Below, one piece after another: positions 12,723-24,262 of a stretch of DNA of 64,000 nucleotides. The stretch covers positions 248,001-312,000 of the forward strand of contig VXAZ01010787.1 in assembly GCA_013399875.1 (NCBI GenBank), given 5' to 3'. Position numbers and translations under genes: made by a program. The notes below the pieces were generated by a model. The model saw nothing but the letters and a program-made list of their open reading frames with translations, was not told the DNA's origin and searched no databases. The DNA comes from Gymnorhina tibicen. Taxonomy: Eukaryota; Chordata; Aves; Passeriformes; Artamidae. Numbering within the stretch: the stretch's first letter is position 1; every line of letters starts with the position of its first letter.

Positions 12723-15700
12723 TCTATAACTCCCTGAAATGCTTTCCATCTAAAGAATCCCAACTGAAAGTCATCAGAGACTTGGGCCTGACTTCTACGC
12801 AAGAAGGCATTGTTCTGTGAAAGCAGATCATCATTGTCATTTGTACTCATCCCCTGCTACCTTTTCTGAAGAAACTGAAAGAATCAGGATCAGACTCTTA
12901 CTTGGTAATGCCAGACAAAGTGCTTTTCTGGTTTCAGTCCAATTAACCAATCAGTGAATTTCAGAGAATAGGAAGAATCTCCTGATGAACAGAAATCGTG
13001 AAGGACTGTGGCATCCCCTTCCCACTGCCAGTCTAAATAAGGTAGTGAAAAAACTGCAGATATCAGTGCCTGTGTGAGGCCAGATGTAAGGTTTTTATGT
13101 CATGAAATCCATCCACAGAAACTGGTGGACTTCCATTTATTGAACTCCTTGATGGTCAAGATTTCTTTTTCTATGTTGCCTTTAACTCTTCTGCTGTTTG
13201 TCATTCAGCTACACTGTGAAATAATGAGACAATAATATAGGTGAGTGATACGAAAAAAGCAAAATTATCCAAATTCAAGAAATTCCCTTTGTATTGGCAA
13301 AGATCTGAGGATGCAGATAGCAAGAAAGACTGATCACCAGAGATGAGAAATGATTGAGGGATTCCTTCAAATGAGATAGAATATGTCTCTAACTATGTAA
13401 GGTCTCCTTCTCAGGAGTCTGGCAAAGGATAGTAAAAGAAATTTCCAGCAAAGACAGTGGACTTTGCCATATCTGATTGTAAAAATGTAGGAAGACTTGC
13501 ATTATTACTTCACTATCCCTGAAAATTAGTTTTTTTACTTGACTGTGTAAAGTCATTTTGGTAGAAGATGAGGTTGCTGCTTCAGTGCTCAAGCTGTGGT
13601 CCATAAGAAGAGAAAGAGATGTACAGTGATGTTACACAGATGAAAAACAGTGCTTGAGATTATTTTTCTATTTGTAGCTGGAGCATATTCCAGTACATAG
13701 TAAATTATTGCCTTAGATGTAATTCATAATGTTGTCATTGATTTTAACTTTTACCTGTGTTTACTGTTATTTCTCAACTTCATTTATATTGTTGCTATTA
13801 CTGTTTTCCTTCTCTCTTGCTGTATCTTTTGATAAATTAGAGGACAGGCTCCATGGGGCAGTAGCCATATTTTTCTGAATGCTCTCTGTGATGAAGTAAG
13901 TCCTGCTTTAGTCTCAACCAAATGTTTTCTAACACTCTAAAGAGAAAACAAGTGGGTTCAAAATGAATTGTGACCCCTGAAAGAGCTGGAAGTAAGGGTC
14001 TCATCCTGCGTTTGTTGCAGATGTTTCACTGTCTATTTTGTGCCTAAAAATTGTGGGGGGGGGACTCATTTCAGTCAAAATAAAAGGAATTTCATGTCTT
14101 CCACTCTGTTTATAATGAGACATCCAAAGGCTTAAAATCTCACCATTTGAATCAAGTAAGCTATTCCTTAGTTATTAATCTCTACCATCATCAATAGGAA
14201 TATCTGATTTTATATTCTTTAAACATATGAGAAAAGCCTCCCTGGTTTAGACCTAATATATGTCCCAAGTGCCAAATATACTTGTCTGTCCTCCTGCTTT
14301 TTTTCCTTTGCTGAAAACACCAGATTGTATTTACTCAGCTGAGTCTCTTATGCCAACAAACAGCAGGCGTGCTGACACCGCACCACAGGTCACCAGGGAT
14401 CCAGTTTCTTGAATGTATTTAAATATTCCGTTGCCTGATCAAAATACTGATGTTGTCAAAAGTGAAATATGGATGTGCATGTTCTGCAGCTCTTGGTTAT
14501 CATGGGATGTTTCACATGAAATGAAAAGCAGAGCAGAGTTAGTCATGTGAGAATTTCTCCTGCTTTCTGTCTATGCTTCACTGCTTCTTGTCTCTATCTA
14601 TGAAAGCTATACATAGCCTTTGAACACCCAGAGCAGTGTGCTCAAATAATAAAAGATAAACTCTTAAATGAATATATGGAAACAATCAGCAAGTATGAAA
14701 ACTTAATTTCATAAAACATAGGTTTAGAGGGGATGTATTGGATTTTTTAAAAATTTTGATATATAAACAAATACTGATATTTTTTGGTTCATTTTTTTTA
14801 ATGGAGGCAGTATAAAAGGCAAAAAAAGTAGGCATTTATTAGAATGCTGTAAGGCACAGTATAAAAAAATCTACATGTCATTACAAAATAAAACTTCACT
14901 TAATGCTCATCTTCACTTAATTTTTTTGTCTATAATTCCAAACATGCTAGAGAACTGAGTAGATGAGCAATTGTCAAGGCTTGAAGTTACAGTAAAAATA
15001 GGGCACATGAAAAGTTAGGAAATACTTTTGGCAGGAGATGTAGAGTGATTTTTAAAAGAAGAAAAAGATAGTTCTACTGAAAAAAGCAAAAGAGGGTATA
15101 TACTCAAAGGTTGTATTTGACCGATTATTTAAAATTGTTTGGTTTATTTGCATGTTGTATTGCTATTTAAATGCAAGTCAGGATCTGGAAGAAGAGGCCT
15201 TTGAGATAAAGAGCTAAGTTTCACTTTGAAAATATTGAAAGAGAATACTCAAAAATATGTTTGAAAATGTAAAATGGATACTTGATATTTCATATTTTCC
15301 ACATCCCTTTTTAAGCTCTGACATCCCATGTCTGTGACATGACATACACCAGTTTAAACTTATCCAAGAGTTTCCATACCTTAGTTTTAGATACCAAGAA
15401 ATGAATTACTTTTTTCCTGTACTTAATGAGTTGAATGAAATTAAAAACAAGTTATGTAGCTTCTGAAATTAGTAGGCCTAGACACACTTGCTTTCACACA
15501 GAGAGTCATAATGAAAAGCAAAGAAATTTCATATTGTGAATGAGATTCAACCTGTTATGTTTAATTGAAATATATTTCAATGACATAGCTAACAAAATTT
15601 TCAAACAGTGCCAGTTCAGTTTCATATTATTGACTATTTTTAGCCGTCATCACAAATTAATTTAATATTTTCTGACAAATAATGATGGATATTCTAAAGT

Positions 15701-18583
15701 TTTACATATAATTTAGAATAAATATGTAATTTTCAAGTAACTGTGGAGGATTTAATGTGAAATACTAAATATCAGGGCTAAATGGCATGGTTTTGTTTGA
15801 TTACACTGAAAAGCTCAGTGGTTTGTTGGTATTTTATCCTTTCATGTTTTTCATGGTTCTTTTTTTTATTTTCAATTTATTGCCCTAATAGCTTCCCTTA
15901 GTACTTAGCAGAGTCTGTTCAAAGTTCTAGAGCATAAACTGAACATCATTATTTTCCCCTGATGTATCATAGCAAATATTACATCTCACACTCCTATTTC
16001 TCCATATGCAGCCTGTGGTAATGAAGTATGATCCTGACAAGCTACTTCCTGTGAATTCCTTTGTTTATTAAAAACAGGGGTTTTAGACTACTTGTTAATA
16101 AGTAGAAACCTCTGTGATAAATGTTATTAAATACTATGAAATATAAAATCAAGAAGGGTGAGGCTGAGGAAGATACTCCAAAGAGATCTCTTACTGTGAT
16201 TCGAATATGGTACGAGGGAAACTCCTGATAACAAAGTGCAACTATGTCAGCTTTACACATCTGTATGTTAAGATCTTCTTTGCTTATTTTACATACGCAA
16301 TTTTGTGTTGTCTGAGTTCCAGAGAGGAACCTGTAGAATGCTCTTTTATCCACATTATCCAAAAATATTATAGGAGAAAATGTGATCAAATTGCCAGTAC
16401 TAGAAATTCACATCATACATTTACAAAATTTGATTATGTGACTCCACCACATCTTTCTGTTTGCTACTGCTTTGCCTTTTATCCAATAACTATCTAAACT
16501 ACCTTGCCTATAAGGAATTTTATAAAGCAGTATATGACCATGGCTTCTGCAATAGTTTCATGAAAAGAACAGCTGAATATTCCTCTTTCATTTAAATAAA
16601 TACTTAGTAATTAATGATAAATTTCTGGGTATTTTGTGACTTAAATAATCATTATATATTTGAAATTTGTATGCAGGTCTTTTAAAAATTAAATAGCCAA
16701 CTTTCAGCATATTTTCTTTGAATTTTATTGTTATTTCTATCTGAAAAACATGTTCATTTAACAGGATCACATTACTACTTTTGTTTATTTTCTCTTCCCT
16801 TGGCTTCACTTTGCTCTCCCACACTGACTGCCCACAATTGTAAAACAATAATATAAATAATAATAATAAAAAAAAGAATAGTCAAATGGCCTTGTATATA
16901 AACTTCTTTGAAACAATTTTAAAGTAAGATCTTTTTTCTGCTATTTTAATTTGGAAGTGAGCCTTTTTCCTTCTTAATTTAATTCCGTAAACTCAGTTGC
17001 ACTAAAGGTTTGTCATAATGGGTTTTTAAATACCCGTTGTCAGGATGCCCTGTGGCAATCTGGTTGTGATTCTAAATGGCATCCAGCTGGACAGGAATGG
17101 CTGCATCAAGATGTACATCAAAATAAAATAATTTTTTTTGGCCTTGAACTAAAAATCCAGTATAAATTTCAAGAGTGACTCTCATCTGCATTCCATTTTC
17201 TTTTATGTAGGTTTTTGGAGGCTGTCTTTGGAAAAGCCATAGCCAAAGGAGTTGTGCTGACTTGGAACTTGAGGACCTCAAAGAGATATATATCATGGAA
17301 AAATTTCAGAGGGAGAAGAAGAAGGCTTTAAGTTAAGTTATAATTCCCATAGGAGCAAAAAATTCTGCCCTTGGTTTATTCCTAATACACTGAAAAGAGC
17401 AATTAAAAATAGTTTTTTGAGACATTTCTTCCCTTCATTATCTCTATGTTTTGTCTGGTACTAGTGACACAGTTGCTTCTGTGTATAATAGTTCTTCCAA
17501 CGTGGAATTAGCATGTTGGTAGCATTACCGTTCTGTAGAATGCCTTCTTGTTGATTTAAGCATGGGAAGATTGTGAAGAGGCCATTTGAGCTCACAGGTG
17601 GTTATATCAAGGATTCAAACAGCCTCACGTGGTGAAAAGACAAAAGAAGAGTAGTGTTATGATCCCTTTGAGAATCTTCATTTAAAAAACCCCATTCCTA
17701 TTCTACAGAAACACCCAAACTTTTAAGTTGTGGAGGAATAAACAGTTTATTGGTTCATCAACTCAAATTAGTATTTTATCCCAGGGTTTTTCAGATTTCT
17801 ACATTCAAATAATTTAAACATGAAATATGAACATGTCCCTATATTCAGAGCAGAAGGAAAGGAATTAATGAGCACACTGAATATTTTGTAAGGAGGTTTC
17901 CACACATACTGGACCATAAATTTGATGGCTGTTTATAAAATATGATTAACAATATGAGAGCCAGAGAGGCTACTGTAACATGAGATTAATCCTCATTTTC
18001 ACTTTTAATGGGGTTTGATAATTGATTGTTGTTGTTTTGCTTTTCTGATGGCACAGATGAGACTTTGATTGGCTCAGATAAACAAATCATGATAAATATC
18101 ATTGCTGTGTGGGCAGTAAAACTGTTGCTTATATTGGTGAAAGTGCAGACTTCTGTTTTATCAAATGCACAGCTGCAAGCAATAGCCCCATCCTATAATG
18201 CATGATAACATAGTTGTTGAAAGCAAAGAGATGATAATTATCAGGAATCTCTCCAGCTACACAAATAAAACATCATATTCAGATTTAATATGTAACAATA
18301 GTGATATCCCTGGGAAAAGTATGCATGAGCATATTGTAGACTTATACCCTGTCCTTTTTTATTGCAATAAAACTTGTGGACTGTGAGTGTGAGCTAACTT
18401 CGAAGTGCTGTACAGAAATTACTTTAGAAATTCTTACTAAGTAATACTTTAAAATGCATCAGAAAGGGCAAGAAATTTTCCTTTGCTAGTGCAAACCTGA
18501 TTTTCTGACATTTGGTGCAAGCTGAGTTCCTGAAATAAAAGACTATCATATACAGAAAATAGTTCTGCTTAGCTATGGATATC

Positions 18584-18630
18584 TTTAAGTACACTTACTG
18601 GGGTAGTTTTAAGCACAGTTACTGGAGTTT
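18584..18630. repeat. 24-bp imperfect tandem duplication
   Basis: Two copies with a period of 24 begin TTTAAGTACACTTACTGG and TTTAAGCACAGTTACTGG. They differ at several positions, so the event is older than the 12.67-kb duplication. Confidence 0.65.
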
Positions 18631-19100
18631 TTTAGTAATTTTATCTTCAGTGTTGTCATTGTTTCCACTGATGAGCTCTTTGTTACTCTGGTCCTAGTTC
18701 TTCACGTGCTGAAAATTCATTGGGCTGATTCTCAAACCACTTTCAGGATTAAACACTTCTCCTATGAAACAAACAAAGAAAAAGGGCTGCTCGCCACCTT
18801 GGTTCTTTAACATTCACAGCTAATGACTGTAGAAAGAAAGATTTTGAAGACTTTTCCTTTTTGGATTTTCCCTAGTCATTGGACCATCAGATACATTTTT
18901 ATTACTCATCTTTTCTTTTTTCATCCTTTTCATTGCTATTCCCAGATTTAATTTTGTTTTTCATTCAAATTTAAATGTTATTTTTTCTTTCCATACACCC
19001 AGTGGTGCTCTGATCAGTAGTTAGGGTCATCTTAAAATATCTCAATTTATTTTTTTCTGGCACTTTTTTTCACACAGAAATTTTCTTTTCTCCCTCTCCA

Positions 19101-19155
19101 TTCTGTTTTTTTTTTTGTTTTGGTTTGTTTTTTTGTTTGTTTTTTCTTTTTTGTT
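19101..19155 (+). repeat. T-rich low-complexity tract
   Basis: This stretch of about 55 bases contains a run of a dozen T followed by TTTTG and TTTG words. No LINE 3' end adjoins it on either strand, so I do not treat it as a retroposon tail. Confidence 0.75.
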
Positions 19156-21599
19156 CACAAGCTACACTGAATTAACTGCTTTGACTTTCAAATGTCACAC
19201 TCATATTCTTTCTTGCTTATTCACTTCCTTGGGACAGCTTTGAGATCAGTACATTCTGCTAAGGACCAAAGGCAAATTTGAACATATGGTAACACTTCTA
19301 AATGATGCAGATAGTTCACCAACCTACTGTTTCTACCAACAATCACTTGCTTTTCTCACTTATTTCTATTATGTAAACTTGTTAAGAAGCATCACTTTCC
19401 AAATGTGTCAGTATGTGAAGTAATTAGGATTATTTTCTCATTAGTAAAAACATACAGGCCATTGTCCTGTATTTAAGTCTACAGTAAATTTTTCTTTATG
19501 CTTATCCAATATTTTAACATGATCTTAAATACTTAAAGCCTAAAATGGAAAAGGTTATTGAGCAATTATCAACTGTGGTTTTTATTCAGTCATAAAATCT
19601 GAAACAAGGATATGCAGCTTGAACAATTAATAAGCTACCCCATAGAAACGGACTCAATATTGGGTTGAAGGTTTATTTTAAATAATCATCAATATCTTCT
19701 TTCTCTCTTCATGAAGAACCCAAATATTCTTAATTCTGCACAGAAAAGTTGATTATCTGTTATATTAAAAAAAAGCATTTTTATTTCAGACCAAATTTTT
19801 TACAGTTAAATAGCTTTGAACTTATATATGACTGCAAATATTTTCCATAAAACAAAATTGCATTTTAGTAATAGACCTCTGATCAAACACAGACTGTGTT
19901 GTATGAGACAAAAGTCTTTGATCTTTAAAGTAAAGAATAACAATACAAATCGCACATTCAATAAAAATAATCCCTTGATTTGGAGAGTGAACAAATTGAA
20001 TCTATGATAAACAGCTCACCAAGCAAAGAAAAGAATTGACTTTCCAGAAAATATGTTCAGAATTTAAAACAACGGCATAGGTAAAAACTCACTATATTTT
20101 CCGTTGCTGGACTATTAAAAAACTACCTTTAAAATACAGTAATAGTCATCTCTCTTTTAGGTAGATATGTATTAGATGGTGAATAAGTTAATGTTTATTA
20201 TTTTACTTGCTGCATTATATATGATTTTGTGCTTGTCATGGAGACTGCCAGTAAAGAAAGGGTACAAAACACAATAGTCCTGGATGTAAATAGTGTACTG
20301 CTCCAGCTGATAATGACAAATAACATATTGATAAACATACAGGTTCTGAGCATATTTATTAAAATGGATACCTTATAATTCAATTTAATGGGCACACCAT
20401 TTTCAGTGTTTAGATAGTGACATTGCAGAGAGTAAGATAAAGTACATAAGAAATCTACAATTTCTATAAATTATGTTCCCAAGACTGCATTTTGAAAGAG
20501 GCATATTAGAAAATAAAGATGAAGAGATCTTAGTTATGATGAATTATTCATGTTGTAGCAACAGGACATTTATTCTCAGTAATGCACTTGTACCTCTGGA
20601 GAGCTGAAATGAATCAAAGCTTGTTTATTGTTGATTTATAATCAGAAAAAATAAGAAATATTCTATCATCATAATTGTGGAAAATTTCTTCTAAAAAGAA
20701 GGGGTTGGTTTTTTTTCATAAGAACTTCCATTAAAAAAATCAGGCTTATGACAAAACAAAATACTAATCATGACCTATTCCTGGTTAGAGATATTAAAAT
20801 TAAGTTTCTCTGTTCTGAATACAAACATATAGCATGTTCTACTTCTCTGAGCAAGAAAAAAAATATTTGTGTTTGGGTTTTTTTTTAATTCTATGTGTAC
20901 TAAAAATATATAATGTTTTTGCCAAGGGAACTTATATAAAATCTGATATAATTTTATGAGATCAGGCCTGCTAAAGTTGACACAGGTATGCTTGCTAATG
21001 CTAATGCAATAAGAGCTACTGGATTAAGAGCTGCGATTATGAGAAGGAAATAACTGTGTTTGTTTTGCACTTCTTTAGTGACTTTCAGGGTCTGTGGATG
21101 CCTTTCTTGGCTGGCAACACATAGAATGGCCTTCAGATGAGATGCTTGCTTGTTTGCACTGACAGCAGTAGAGTTTCCTGCCTTTACAGAGGAGTAGGCT
21201 GAAACTAGGAATACAGTCCATACTGTCTGCTCCCCGGCCTTCACCCTAAAGTCTCCCTTCTTGACTGTCACCTGCACTGTTCTTGTGAGATGTCACATTT
21301 CTGCTGGGTAAGCAATTTGCTCATAGTTCTAAATAGAGGTGTCTAAGCACCGAGATTAGGGCTTGTGGTTGATTTATCCATTTCACCCCATCAAGATATA
21401 TCATGTAGTAGATCAAATGTGTAGAGAGTCTTGATAACTCAGAAAAGTGGAAGTTCTTATCAAAAATTTTAAGGAGAGAAAAGCATTAATAACTTGGCAT
21501 GGTTGACATAGCAAGGAGGATTGACTGTTTGCTCTATGTAAATGTAAATGGGGTTACTCACTGAGAAAGGGAAAGAACCAAATAAAATAAGAAGATATA

Positions 21600-21850
21600 T
21601 AGGAGGTGGCAGGGAGGTGGTTTGGGGCAGCCAGCGTGGCATCACCAAGGGCAAGTCCTGCCTGACCAGCCCAGTGGGCTTCCATGCTAGGGTGAGTCCA
21701 TCAGTGGACAAAGGAAGGGCTAGAGATGTCATTTATCTGGATTTCTGCAAAGCCTGTGACACAGTCCCCCACAATATCATCCTTCTCTCTAAATTGGAAA
21801 GAGATGGATTTGATGGATATTAGATGGATTCTATGATTCTATGAATTGTT
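21600..21850 (+). mobile_element. CR1 LINE: RT fragment joined to 3' tail
   Basis: Translated on the plus strand, 21624-21819 gives a continuous CR1 ORF2 fragment: a [10 protein letters not shown] segment, then [18 protein letters not shown], then TVPHN and [10 protein letters not shown]. This is the reverse-transcriptase region around palm motif A. The usual KAFD of motif A reads KACD here, and there is one extra residue before SKLER relative to the form I remember. The frame stops at 21821-21823. Within about 10 bp the sequence reaches ATTCTATGATTCTATGAA (21830-21847), the octamer-type 3' terminus of CR1. The rest of RT and the whole 3' UTR are therefore missing. CR1 elements normally retain their 3' end and are 5'-truncated; this copy is both truncated and internally deleted, and is inactive. 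Confidence 0.85.
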
Positions 21851-23434
21851 ATGAATAAAAATAACTAAATTAGAATGCCCTTAATATCTTGCTAAAACTT
21901 CCTAGAAAGTAAAAGCCGGAAATACAGGAATTTACAGGAAATACAAGAAGCTGGAGTCTTTCACTGGAAATACAGGAAGCAAAAGGCAAATAATAGGAGG
22001 TTTCTAAGACAGGGATCAATAGTTTTATGAAGGCAATTTTGTGACATGTGCATCTGATATGACCGAATAACTCAAAGAATCCATTTCTGTTCAAGATGCT
22101 TTAGTTCTTCTGTGCTCCTTGCTGTAAGGGTGAATGAGTTAACCTCCACCCCAAATTTACCAGTGAGGAAACAATTTTCCAAGGCAGTGTAAAGTCCTAG
22201 AACTGGATATAAGAATTTAGAGTTGGAAGGAAGCTGGGAGATATAAAAATGAAATTTCCCGTGGGGAAGTGCAGGGATTAGTTCCTCATGGATGCAGCAA
22301 AAGCATGTTTGACAATAAAGTCCTCCAGAATGGAAGACTGTTTAGCTGAGGGCTTCTAAGGGACTTCTCATGGCCCTGACCATCTCCATCCTGCAGCACA
22401 TCTTAGCACCCTTGTTTGTGTGAGTGCACTGTAAGCCAGCTTGGGAAATCGATTCAGCTGAAAACATGGGGAGGTTGGGGGTGCAGCGCTGAAGAGTGTC
22501 GGTGTTGGAGGGGGAAGATGACAGTTTTCATCCAGAAACAACTTCTCCAGCTGTCATCCTATGAAGTCACAGTGGCAGTTGTGGTGACAAAAAAGCCATG
22601 ATGGGTATGCGTAGCTGAGGGTCCTGCATCAGCTGGATAAACTAAAATCTGTCTAAATTCCTAGGGGAAAAAGGCAATGAGAAAAAGCTGCAGCAGGGTG
22701 AGTGATAGCTCCTGTCCTTCTCACTGCTACAAACAGAGTTGGATTTGGTCTGCTGCACTGTACCTGACAGGTACTGGGTCCCTCATTGCAGTCTCTTTTG
22801 GCCACCCATACTTCTGTTCCAAGTCCTCCTCAGGAGCTAAGCATATTCAAGATTGTACTGGGACTACCAGGTTAAAACTATACTGCTGAATTTTGAGGAG
22901 TACAAAATCTTACAATGAAAGAATTTGAACATTTTATAAGTTTGTATGTGAGGTTTCTTTTAAAAAAACACACCTGAAAAGCTTCTTAAAGCAACCCAGG
23001 AAAAAACTTCAATATTTGCGGTGTCTCAATTCTTTATGAAGTTTATGAACTAGGCCATCGGTTCAGCAACGCACACTCTCAAGACTTCAGGCACACAAAC
23101 AGGCCTTTCTTCAAGGCATATGGACAAGACTTTGCAGCATCAGAATGTATCAAATACTAAGTAATCATGACTAGAACATTATAGAATTGAAATTAGCATT
23201 TAGGAAGGAGATTAAATTGATACACATTTACTCAGTAGAAATCTGATGTTCAAAACATTTCTTGTATTGTTTGGTACTTTTTGTTCTGATCTTTTCCTGA
23301 ATTGACAAAACTAAAGTAAGCTGTTAGAAGGTTTTAGAGAAATTTGACTAGTATGTGGGTTTGAAGTTGTCAGTGCAATGTAAGCAGCAAAACCATTACC
23401 AAATTGGCATTGAAATCATGACACAGAAAATGTT
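21851..23434. other. Unique sequence between CR1 fragment and LTR
   Basis: No gene is recognised. Three near-identical 13-bp words (GGAAATACAGGAA) occur at 21918, 21937 and 21966. A possible 33-bp in-frame segment with AG and GT boundaries lies at 22665-22697, with a strong AGG|GTGAGTG donor but a modest polypyrimidine tract. A stretch near 22215-22250 weakly resembles an inverted CR1 or MIR-like end but is too diverged to call. Confidence 0.5.
21918..21978. repeat. Three copies of a 13-bp word
   Basis: GGAAATACAGGAA occurs at 21918-21930 and 21966-21978, with GGAAATACAAGAA (one change) at 21937-21949. Start-to-start spacings are 19 and 29 bp, so this is a cluster rather than a strict tandem array. 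Confidence 0.7.
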
Positions 23435-23440
23435 AAGTTT

Positions 23441-23806
23441 TGTGGATGCTGAAAAGCCTTTAACAGGGAAGTTTTCCAGCTTTCTGCAGCACCCTGTGAG
23501 AATTTTGTCTTTCTCACACAAGCTACGAGAAACAGTGAGATGGTTTTGCAAACCAATTCTATATCTAACACCTGCTACTTGTTTTCCTAGCTTTGTTATG
23601 GTACTTCGGAAAATATTTTGAAATGGGTGTTCTAGAGTACTAGCCAATCTTGCTGAGGGGTGGCTGGTCAAAGGACCAATGGCCTCCTGCCGTCTTTGCA
23701 AACCACCTTATAAAAGGCCATATTAATTAAGAAATTAAATGGCTTCTCTCTCCGGACTTGGATTTTGTGTCATGCTTTTCTTCCCATCTCCGGCACAGCT
23801 GCAACA
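23441..23806 (+). mobile_element. Solo LTR (366 bp) with 6-bp target-site duplication
   Basis: The element begins TGTGGATGCTG and ends CAGCTGCAACA, so its termini are TG...CA. It is flanked by perfect AAGTTT copies at 23435-23440 and 23807-23812. A 6-bp duplication is the usual footprint of betaretrovirus-like (ERVK) integrases. Inside, in the correct order for plus orientation, are CCAAT boxes at 23644-23648 and 23676-23680, a TATA box (TATAAAA) at 23709-23715, a polyadenylation signal variant ATTAAA at 23734-23739, and a pyrimidine-rich U5-like end. The TATA-to-poly(A)-signal distance is about 25 bp. No internal retroviral sequence adjoins it, so it is a solo LTR left by LTR-LTR recombination. 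The 88-codon plus and 101-codon minus frames overlapping it are incidental. Confidence 0.75.
23644..23739 (+). promoter_or_regulatory. LTR promoter and poly(A) signal
   Basis: Two CCAAT boxes, then TATAAAA at 23709-23715 and ATTAAA at 23734-23739, all in plus orientation inside the 366-bp LTR. The arrangement is that of a retroviral U3/R boundary. Whether it is still transcribed cannot be told from sequence. Confidence 0.55.
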
Positions 23807-24216
23807 AAGTTTGAAAACCACTGAATTATAGTTTTCATAATTTACAAGTTGGTGCCAATACCAGTAGGACTCCTGAATTCCTAATTTAAAAAAAAAATAA
23901 TCTAATGTTTCTGCTTTGTCTTATCACCAATAAAGCCCTGATTTCAGGAAAATTGCTCTATAACATGAAATCTGCACAGTCATTTCAACATTGTATATGT
24001 AATATGTATAATATGTGGAAATCATATGCATTTACCGTGTAACAGGAGAGCAAGTGAGATAATTTTTAAAATGTTCAGCATTCACAAATTTTAAAATGTC
24101 TGGGGGGAAAAAAAGGAAGGGACAGCCACATCAAAATACAATTAGATATGTTTTCTCTCAGAATCTGAATGAAACACAATTGGCTGATTCTGGGTTATTT
24201 TTTGGGGGGTTGTAGT

Positions 24217-24262
24217 ATTATTATTATCATCATCATCATTATCATTATTATCATCATTATTA
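24217..24262 (+). repeat. (ATT/ATC)n microsatellite
   Basis: Roughly fifteen trinucleotide units alternate between ATT and ATC. The mixture implies an ATT array that has accumulated and spread T-to-C variants. It follows a T-rich segment ending in G6. Confidence 0.85.

Larger units (their letters stand above)
8283..21599. other. AT-rich unique sequence with low-complexity tracts
   Basis: No gene is recognised. The stretch holds a GT-rich tract at 8864-8926, an A/C-rich tract at 11074-11198, a 25-bp tandem duplication at 12673-12722, a perfect 10-bp hairpin at 12485-12509, a G9 homopolymer at 14055-14063, an (AAT)n-like run near 16844-16876, a 24-bp imperfect tandem duplication starting at 18584, and a T-rich tract at 19101-19155. 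The longest open frames are 108 codons (10374-10700, plus), 115 codons (16042-16389, minus) and 107 codons (20954-21277, minus). None matches a family I know; the last is discussed as a finding. Confidence 0.55.

Noticed and set aside
13209..13240. Possible 32-nt microexon with a strong pyrimidine tract and TATAG|GTGAGTG
   Set aside because: All three frames contain stops, so it cannot be a coding microexon; no other support.
16042..16389. 115-codon minus frame
   Set aside because: Its length is near the chance maximum for 64 kb, composition is AT-driven, and an overlapping 96-codon frame exists on the other strand.
22199..22260. Weak resemblance to an inverted CR1 or MIR-like end (TTAGAGTTGGAAGGAAGCTGG)
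   Set aside because: Too short and diverged, with no terminal CR1 repeat nearby.
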